From Shouchella rhizosphaerae (GTDB lineage Bacteria; Bacillota; Bacilli; Bacillales; Bacillaceae_D), in assembly GCF_900142675.1 (NCBI RefSeq), contig NZ_FRBS01000005.1:249134-313133 (forward strand): 64,000 nucleotides of DNA, given 5' to 3'. Below are positions 59,118 through 64,000 of the stretch, in pieces; position 1 is the stretch's first letter, and each line of letters opens with the position of its first letter. The translations under genes were made by a program, and so were the position numbers. The notes under the pieces are model-generated. The model was not told the origin of the DNA and did no database searches. It saw only the letters and a program-made list of their open reading frames with translations.

Positions 59118-59148
59118 TAGAATGCCAAACAGCAAAAACGCCTATCCG
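59118..59148 (-). promoter_or_regulatory. Sigma-G-like promoter of the second SASP gene
   Basis: Minus strand: CGGATA (59148-59143), 18-base spacer, CATTCTA (59124-59118). The -10 is identical to that of the neighbour; the -35 is weaker. Confidence 0.6.
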
Positions 59149-59182
59149 AGGAATGATATGGAAAAGCACCATGATGAAAAAA

Positions 59183-59206
59183 CCCTCTGGCTTATAAGCC
59201 AGAGGG
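59183..59206 (-). terminator. Terminator of the RND pump gene
   Basis: Perfect 24-base palindrome (CCCTCTGGCTTA and complement), followed on the minus strand by TTTTTTC. Confidence 0.85.
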
Positions 59207-59214
59207 CGATCGTG

Positions 59215-62200
59215 CTACTTGCGCAAAAGTTTCCGGCGCATTTTCATTAACAATTCGTAAACAATCGGAACGATGACCAAAGTGAGCAAAGTTGAGCTTG
59301 TCAAACCGCCAATGACGGTAATGCCTAGCCCTTTCGAAATGAGCCCGCCTCCTTCAGCACCGATTGCAAGTGGAATCAACGCGCCAATCGTAACGAGGGC
59401 AGTCATCAAAATTGGACGCAGCCGAACGGTTCCGGCTTCCAAAAGTGCGTCTCTCGTGGAAAGGCCTTCTTTTTCCTTATGGATTACACGGTCAATCAGA
59501 ACGATTGCATTGGTGACGACAATGCCAATTAACATCAATATTCCAATCAACACTGAAATGCTAATGGTTTCCCCTGTCACAAACAAGCCAACAAGGGCGC
59601 CAATCACGATAAATGGCAGTGAGAATAAAATCGCAAATGGTGCAAGTCCACCGCCAAAAGTTACGACTAACACAAAGTAAACGATCGCAATCGCTACAAG
59701 CATGGCAATTCCTAACTGTGTAAATGATTCTTCGATATCAGCGGTTACGCCTCCAACTTGGACGTCAACCCCTTCAGGAAGCTCTAATTTCTCAATTTCA
59801 TTTAAAACAGTTGTGGAGACGCCAGCTACATCATCAGACAAAATTTTTGCCGATGCTTCCGCATAAATCTGCCCATCCCTTCTTGTAATCGTTGATGAAG
59901 ATGTACCTTCTTCAACTGAGACCAGATCGGCAATCGCTACTTGTGTACCAAGTTGCGTTTCCACTTCAACATCTGTTAGTTCTTCAAGGGAGCCATACTC
60001 TTCCTCATTTGTCGCAATGACCACATCAAGCTCTTCCCCATCTGCTTCCACTGTCGTTACGGCGTTATGGTCATCGACCTGGTACAGAGCCATGCCAAGC
60101 TGTGCTGTTGTCAAGCCTAGTTCACTCAATCGTTCTTGATCGACTTTCAGCGTGTACTCTTGGTAACGGTCAGCAATAGACGTTTCAGGATCGGCCAAGT
60201 CATCATGCTCCTCCAGAAGCGCTTTGATGTCTTCAACTGCCGGCTCAATGTCTTCTTCCGAATCACCAAACACCGTTACCGAAAATTCACTTGACCCTAC
60301 GCCTCCAGTCGCAATGTCTTGCCCAGTCCATGTGCCGTTTTCCGTTACTTCTTCTAACGCCTCGACAACGGCTTCTTTTTCTTGTGTAAAGCCTTCAAAA
60401 TCATCTTCATATTGAATGTAGAAAATCGCTGAATTATCTCCTGCCTGCATCATGGCCATCGATGAGCTTTGCGCCCCAAGGGAAAGTTGGAATACGTCAA
60501 TTCCCTCTCTGTCAAGGAGCACTTCCTCGGCTGCATTGACGTCGTTTTCTGCATCTTCAAACGTTGTCCCTGCATTAGGCGAATAAGTGGCAAAAACAAG
60601 CTTCTCTTCTTCCTCTGGCAGAAAGCTTACACCGACAAAAGGTGTAAGGAACAAGCTGCCTACTAACAGGGCAACAGCGATAAGCGAAGTGATGATTTTA
60701 TGGTTAAGAGCCGCTTCCAGTAGACGCCGGTAGCCAGATGCCAACTTGCCTGGCTTTTCTTCTTGCTTTTTATGTTTTTCAGGTGCGCCATTTTTAAAGA
60801 GCGAATTTGCCATCATCGGCACAACTGTAATAGCAACAAGCAAAGAGGCAAATAAAGCGAAAATAACCGTTAAGCCAAACGGAAGGAACAACTCTCCAAC
60901 CATTCCTTCGACAAGCCCGAGCGGCAGGAACACAACCGCTGTGACAATCGTGGAGGACAGAATTGGCTTAAACACTTCTTTCGTTGCATCTTGGATTAAT
61001 GCACGGCCAGACAGTTTTTCTTCTTTTGATCCCATACGCCTAAAAATATTTTCAACAACAACAATGGAGTCATCAATAACCCGACCAATGGCAACGGTCA
61101 TCGCACCAAGAGTCATGATATTCAAAGTAATGTCCAACTGCTGAAGCACAATTAAAGCAATAAATAGCGAAACTGGAATGGAAATAACCGAAATGACTGT
61201 CGTACGGATATTCCGCAAAAACAACAGAATGATAGCGACTGCAAACAGCGCGCCAAACAACGCTTTGTTTACCATCGTTGCAACGGATTCTTCAATCGGT
61301 TCCGCTTGGTCTGTTGTAATGGATAGTGACAATCCGTCTTCTTCAAAAGAAGCAATCGCTTCTTTTACTTCGTCCGCTACTGCGACTGTGTTGGCATCTC
61401 CAGCTTTAACAATTTCGATCCCAATGGCCGTTTGGCCGTTCGTTCTTGAAATCGAATTCGACTCATTGACAACTTCAATGTCAGCTACATCTTCAAGCGC
61501 AATCGTTTCAAGCGCAAGCTCAGGCATTTCTCCAGTCAGTTCTCCGCCTTCCATGCCTTGTTGCCCTTCAATCGGCCCGCTTCCGTCAGGCATTTCGCCC
61601 TCTGGCATTTGTGGCATTTCACTTTCAGGCATGCCGCCTTCAGGCAATTGCCCCATTTCTGGCGCCCCACCACCAGCAGGGATGGACGGAAGCTGCAAAT
61701 TCCGCAAGTCATCAAGTGTAGTCACCTTGCCGTCGATGACAACGGACTGTTCTTCACCTGAAAATGTATAAAGCCCCAACGGGAATCGCATCGATGATGC
61801 TTCCAACAATTGTGTAACGGTTTCTTCATCTAGGCCATGTTCGGCAAGTGCCTCTTCATCAAAAGTAACCTGCACTTCTTTTGTTTCTTGGCCTGCAGCG
61901 GTTACAGATTCAATTCCAGGTAAACCCTCTAGCTCAGGAATGATGTCCTGCTCAACACGCTCAGTTAGCTCCGTCAACGATGCGCCTTCTTCAGAAACGC
62001 TCAACGTTAAAATAGGAAAAGCACCAAAGTTGATACGGGATACAGTTGGTTCTTCAACCCCATCTGCAAATTCAAGTTGCTCAATCGCCTCTTTTGCCTC
62101 TGCTTCAGCCTCATCCATTTCCTTGCTAAATTCATACTCAATTTGAATCGAAGCGAAGTTTTCAAAAGAAGACGAGTTCACGGCCGATACGCCGTCCAAA

Positions 62201-62421
62201 TTTTCTACCGCTTGTTCAATCGGGATGGATACCTCATTGGCAACTTCTTCTGGCGTAGCGCCAGGATAAGCGCCTGATACCGTAACAACTGGTGCATCAA
62301 TGTCTGGGATCACTTCCCTGTTCATTGTCATCCCTGCATACAAACCGAAGACAATGAGCATAACTGTCAACAGCCAGACGGCAAACTTATTACTCATCGA
62401 AAACTGAATAATCGATTTCAT
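59215..62421 (-). CDS. swrC: RND-family efflux pump, SwrC/YerP-like
   Basis: Protein of 1068 residues with the RND layout: helix 1 at the start, large outer loop (35-385), helices 2-6, second outer loop, helices 8-12. Duplicated signatures are GAMTVAIGRVIDDSIVVVEN (with the proton-relay Asp pair in helix 4) and GIVVTNAIVLIDRV. It is the Gram-positive AcrB relative that exports surfactin-like and other amphiphiles. The first outer loop carries a Met/Pro/Glu/Gly-rich insertion at about 246-302. Likely co-transcribed with the 53-residue gene upstream and repressed by the divergent TetR protein. Confidence 0.92.
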   Translation of the reverse strand: MKSIIQFSMSNKFAVWLLTVMLIVFGLYAGMTMNREVIPDIDAPVVTVSGAYPGATPEEVANEVSIPIEQAVENLDGVSAVNSSSFENFASIQIEYEFSKEMDEAEAEAKEAIEQLEFADGVEEPTVSRINFGAFPILTLSVSEEGASLTELTERVEQDIIPELEGLPGIESVTAAGQETKEVQVTFDEEALAEHGLDEETVTQLLEASSMRFPLGLYTFSGEEQSVVIDGKVTTLDDLRNLQLPSIPAGGGAPEMGQLPEGGMPESEMPQMPEGEMPDGSGPIEGQQGMEGGELTGEMPELALETIALEDVADIEVVNESNSISRTNGQTAIGIEIVKAGDANTVAVADEVKEAIASFEEDGLSLSITTDQAEPIEESVATMVNKALFGALFAVAIILLFLRNIRTTVISVISIPVSLFIALIVLQQLDITLNIMTLGAMTVAIGRVIDDSIVVVENIFRRMGSKEEKLSGRALIQDATKEVFKPILSSTIVTAVVFLPLGLVEGMVGELFLPFGLTVIFALFASLLVAITVVPMMANSLFKNGAPEKHKKQEEKPGKLASGYRRLLEAALNHKIITSLIAVALLVGSLFLTPFVGVSFLPEEEEKLVFATYSPNAGTTFEDAENDVNAAEEVLLDREGIDVFQLSLGAQSSSMAMMQAGDNSAIFYIQYEDDFEGFTQEKEAVVEALEEVTENGTWTGQDIATGGVGSSEFSVTVFGDSEEDIEPAVEDIKALLEEHDDLADPETSIADRYQEYTLKVDQERLSELGLTTAQLGMALYQVDDHNAVTTVEADGEELDVVIATNEEEYGSLEELTDVEVETQLGTQVAIADLVSVEEGTSSSTITRRDGQIYAEASAKILSDDVAGVSTTVLNEIEKLELPEGVDVQVGGVTADIEESFTQLGIAMLVAIAIVYFVLVVTFGGGLAPFAILFSLPFIVIGALVGLFVTGETISISVLIGILMLIGIVVTNAIVLIDRVIHKEKEGLSTRDALLEAGTVRLRPILMTALVTIGALIPLAIGAEGGGLISKGLGITVIGGLTSSTLLTLVIVPIVYELLMKMRRKLLRK

Positions 62422-62462
62422 TTAGCGTATTCTCCCCTTCTCTCTAATTGCACTCCCTTATT

Positions 62463-62624
62463 CTATAACGGCCTTTCACAAACGGATGCGTCGACACCGA
62501 TTGATTTTAGACGTGAAACAATTTCTTCTAAAGAATAGGGTGGTGTTCTCGTTATTTCTCGAACATATGTAGTGGCTTGATTCGTCCAGAGGCCGCCGAT
62601 AAGCAATGTATATTTTCGTTTCAT
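62463..62624 (-). CDS. 53-residue protein upstream of swrC
   Basis: Small gene with a near-ideal ribosome site (AGGAGGGGG, three bases before ATG 62624). The protein begins MKRKYTLLIGGLWTNQATTY and has one potential amphipathic helix (SLEEIVSRLKSIG) and a single Cys near the end. It is neither a clear membrane nor a secreted peptide. It lies 41 bases upstream of swrC on the same strand and under the same TetR operators, so it may modulate the pump. No family recognised. Confidence 0.7.
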   Translation of the reverse strand: MKRKYTLLIGGLWTNQATTYVREITRTPPYSLEEIVSRLKSIGVDASVCERPL

Positions 62625-62659
62625 GTTCCCCCTCCTAAATGTTGCAGTCGCCTCATGAC

Positions 62660-62669
62660 TGACCGGTCA
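62660..62669. promoter_or_regulatory. TetR-type operator 1
   Basis: TGACCGGTCA is a perfect palindrome of the kind bound by TetR proteins, 36 bases upstream of the 53-residue gene; TGTATAAAAT just before it on the minus strand looks like an extended -10. Confidence 0.65.
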
Positions 62670-62770
62670 ATTTTATACACTTAATCTTAGTTGATTAAAC
62701 GTCAAAATACAACTGTGCCAACAATTTTACACAAAAAAATTTACAGAACCACAGCTTGAATTCCCCTTTT

Positions 62771-62786
62771 ATGACTGAGCAGTCAT
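62771..62786. promoter_or_regulatory. TetR-type operator 2
   Basis: ATGACTG-AG-CAGTCAT is a perfect 7-2-7 inverted repeat with the same TGAC/GTCA ends as operator 1. It lies 67 bases before the yerO start and suggests autorepression. Confidence 0.65.
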
Positions 62787-62852
62787 TTTTGATTGCTTTG
62801 TGGCCATCTAATCTGTTACGATAATGGCAACTCCGAGAGGATGGGAATAGGA

Positions 62853-63725
62853 ATGAACGAGAAAAAAACAACGATTATCGAAACGGCGATTCACTTATTT
62901 GCCGAAAAGGGCTACTTTTCGACGTCTATACAAGAAATCGCATCTGAGGCTGGTATATCAAAAGGTGCTTTTTATTTGCATTTTGAGTCAAAAGACAAGC
63001 TGCTTATCGACATTTACCGCTACTATTACGAAAAGATGTCGACTTTATTGGACCGGATTGAACAAAAAAAGTTAACGCCAAGGCGGGCATTTCAAACACA
63101 AATTGAATTTTTGTTTGCCGAGGTTTCGAAGCATAAAGAGTTTATTATCATGCATTTTCAAGAACAAGTGCTGCCCATTAGCCACGAGGTGCGACAGTTT
63201 GTGTACGAGAAAAAGCTCGAGCACTACAATTGGCAAAAGCGGTCATTGTTATCGATCTACGGACAGGAAGCGGAGCGCTATATTCCTGACCTAATCCTGC
63301 TGTTTGAAGGACTGAGTCATTCGCTTTTCAAGCTTCTGCTTCTTACAAAACATCCCCTTAGCCCTAAAAAGGCAGCAACTTATTTGCTAAGGCGGCTCGA
63401 TAACTTGGCAGAAGGGCTGGTTGCTGGGGGCGAAGAGCCGTTCGTCTCCGAACAGAGTCTTCAACAGTTAGACTGGCCCTGTTCAGGCAGCACCAAGGAG
63501 CAAGTTAAGCAAACACTTTCAGCGATTCGAAAACGATTGCCGACTTTGCACATCTCAGAGGAAAAAAAGCAAGAAGTCCTCGACGCCCTATCTGTATTGC
63601 AGGCTGAATTGGATAAAAAAGAGCCTAAAAAAATCATTTTTCAAGGCATGTTGGCAACGATGGCTACCGTTAAGGAGCTCCGTGAATTGTGCAACTGTGC
63701 CGCTAACCTGCTTGACATTCATTAA
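62853..63725 (+). CDS. yerO: TetR-family repressor, YerO-like
   Basis: Repressor of 290 residues, longer than most TetR proteins and close to B. subtilis YerO. HTH: IQEIASEAGISKGAFYLHFESKDKLL (about 29-54). The long C-terminal domain likely binds a pump substrate. It is divergent from swrC, as in B. subtilis. The start is ATG 62853; the ribosome site is weak (GAGAGG, 12 bases away), and ATG 62841 is possible. Confidence 0.88.
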   Translation: MNEKKTTIIETAIHLFAEKGYFSTSIQEIASEAGISKGAFYLHFESKDKLLIDIYRYYYEKMSTLLDRIEQKKLTPRRAFQTQIEFLFAEVSKHKEFIIMHFQEQVLPISHEVRQFVYEKKLEHYNWQKRSLLSIYGQEAERYIPDLILLFEGLSHSLFKLLLLTKHPLSPKKAATYLLRRLDNLAEGLVAGGEEPFVSEQSLQQLDWPCSGSTKEQVKQTLSAIRKRLPTLHISEEKKQEVLDALSVLQAELDKKEPKKIIFQGMLATMATVKELRELCNCAANLLDIH

Positions 63726-63797
63726 CTTTACGCAACCACAAGAGAATAGGTTTCATTTTTTTTACGAACATAAAGCCTGATCGCTGTCATGTTGAGA

Positions 63798-63845
63798 ACA
63801 TAAAATCCAAAGCAGGCACTCGCCAAATCGCTTTGGATTTTATGT
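63798..63845. terminator. Long bidirectional hairpin
   Basis: ACATAAAATCCAAAGC (63798-63813) pairs with its complement at 63830-63845. It lies between convergent genes; TTTTGC follows on the plus strand. Confidence 0.65.
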
Positions 63846-63864
63846 TTTGCACTATACGAGCTCG

Positions 63865-64000
63865 TTAGTCTTGAACGGTTTTGTTTTTAAAGAAGAAGCT
63901 TCTTTCACCGCCTCGTTCTAGTGGGCCATTTTTCATAATCACATAGGAAAGAGCGGCAGCTGCGAAGCCAATTGCGCCAATAACATGTAAAAAGACAAGA
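63865..64000 (-). CDS. C-terminal end of a small membrane protein, partial
   Basis: The last 44 codons of a gene entering from the right edge. One membrane helix (HVIGAIGFAAAALSYVIM) is followed by a basic tail KNGPLERGGERSFFFKN. Too little remains to name the family. The gene converges on yerO, with the hairpin at 63798 between them. Confidence 0.65.
   Translation of the reverse strand, partial: LVFLHVIGAIGFAAAALSYVIMKNGPLERGGERSFFFKNKTVQD

Overview
The window looks like chromosomal DNA of a spore-forming, low-to-mid GC Bacillus-type Firmicute. The best guess from gene content is an alkaliphilic relative such as Shouchella (Bacillus) clausii, but no rRNA or other decisive marker is present, so the species is an inference. 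The evidence is two alpha/beta SASP genes with sigma-G-like promoters, a liaIHFSR operon, tagGH, a czrA/czcD pair, glpFK with a long leader terminator, a gltC/gdhA pair and a yerO/swrC pair. Strong AGGAGG-type ribosome sites are common, and many genes start with TTG or GTG. I saw no tRNA, rRNA, insertion sequence, prophage or CRISPR array.

Layout. 1-4.7 kb: galactitol-type PTS (IIC, IIB, IIA), a zinc dehydrogenase cut by the window edge, and a PRD-type activator. 4.8-8.1 kb: a P1B-4 metal ATPase (PfeT-like) behind a perfect Fur box, then a nucleotidyltransferase-like protein. 8.1-14.9 kb: one operon with a KdgR-like LacI repressor, a DctPQM TRAP transporter, and HxlB-, RpiA-, KdgK- and HxlA-like enzymes. 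This combination is the most interesting system here. 15-18.5 kb: a PadR regulator with two membrane proteins built from 2TM repeats, an M42 aminopeptidase, a small membrane protein and a MazG-like hydrolase. 18.6-24.4 kb: teichoic acid exporter TagGH, a GNAT protein and a P2-type ATPase. 24.4-28 kb: arabinan degradation (GH43, GH51). 28.3-29.8 kb: modAB. 29.9-33.4 kb: liaIH and liaFSR. 33.7-35 kb: a His/Asp/Lys/Cys-repeat protein, probably a spore coat component, and a cupin. 35-39 kb: a secreted GH81 beta-1,3-glucanase with its LacI regulator and the stump of a lost sugar ABC transporter. 39.3-41.8 kb: glpFK. 41.8-49.7 kb: SDR with a divergent WYL regulator, Cu/Zn-SOD lipoprotein, folD, czcD/czrA, gltC/gdhA. 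49.8-56.7 kb: a sulfonate-sulfur operon (ssu-type) with a LysR regulator. 56.8-59.1 kb: Sco, a YetF-like protein and two SASPs. 59.2-63.7 kb: an RND pump with an unlisted 53-residue gene in front of it and a divergent TetR repressor (yerO). 63.8 kb to the end: the tail of a small membrane protein.

How the genes work together. In the 8-15 kb operon the B. subtilis KDG module (kdgR, kdgK) appears without the KDPG aldolase; a hexulose-phosphate synthase/isomerase pair and ribose-5-phosphate isomerase take its place, fed by a TRAP importer. My working hypothesis is uptake of a sugar acid, phosphorylation, a carbonyl shift from C2 to C3, beta-keto decarboxylation to ribulose 5-phosphate and entry into the pentose phosphate pathway. 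Formaldehyde fixation is the main alternative. In the 35-39 kb region, matching LacI operators before the glucanase and before the transporter stump suggest a beta-glucan operon that lost its ABC transporter by deletion.
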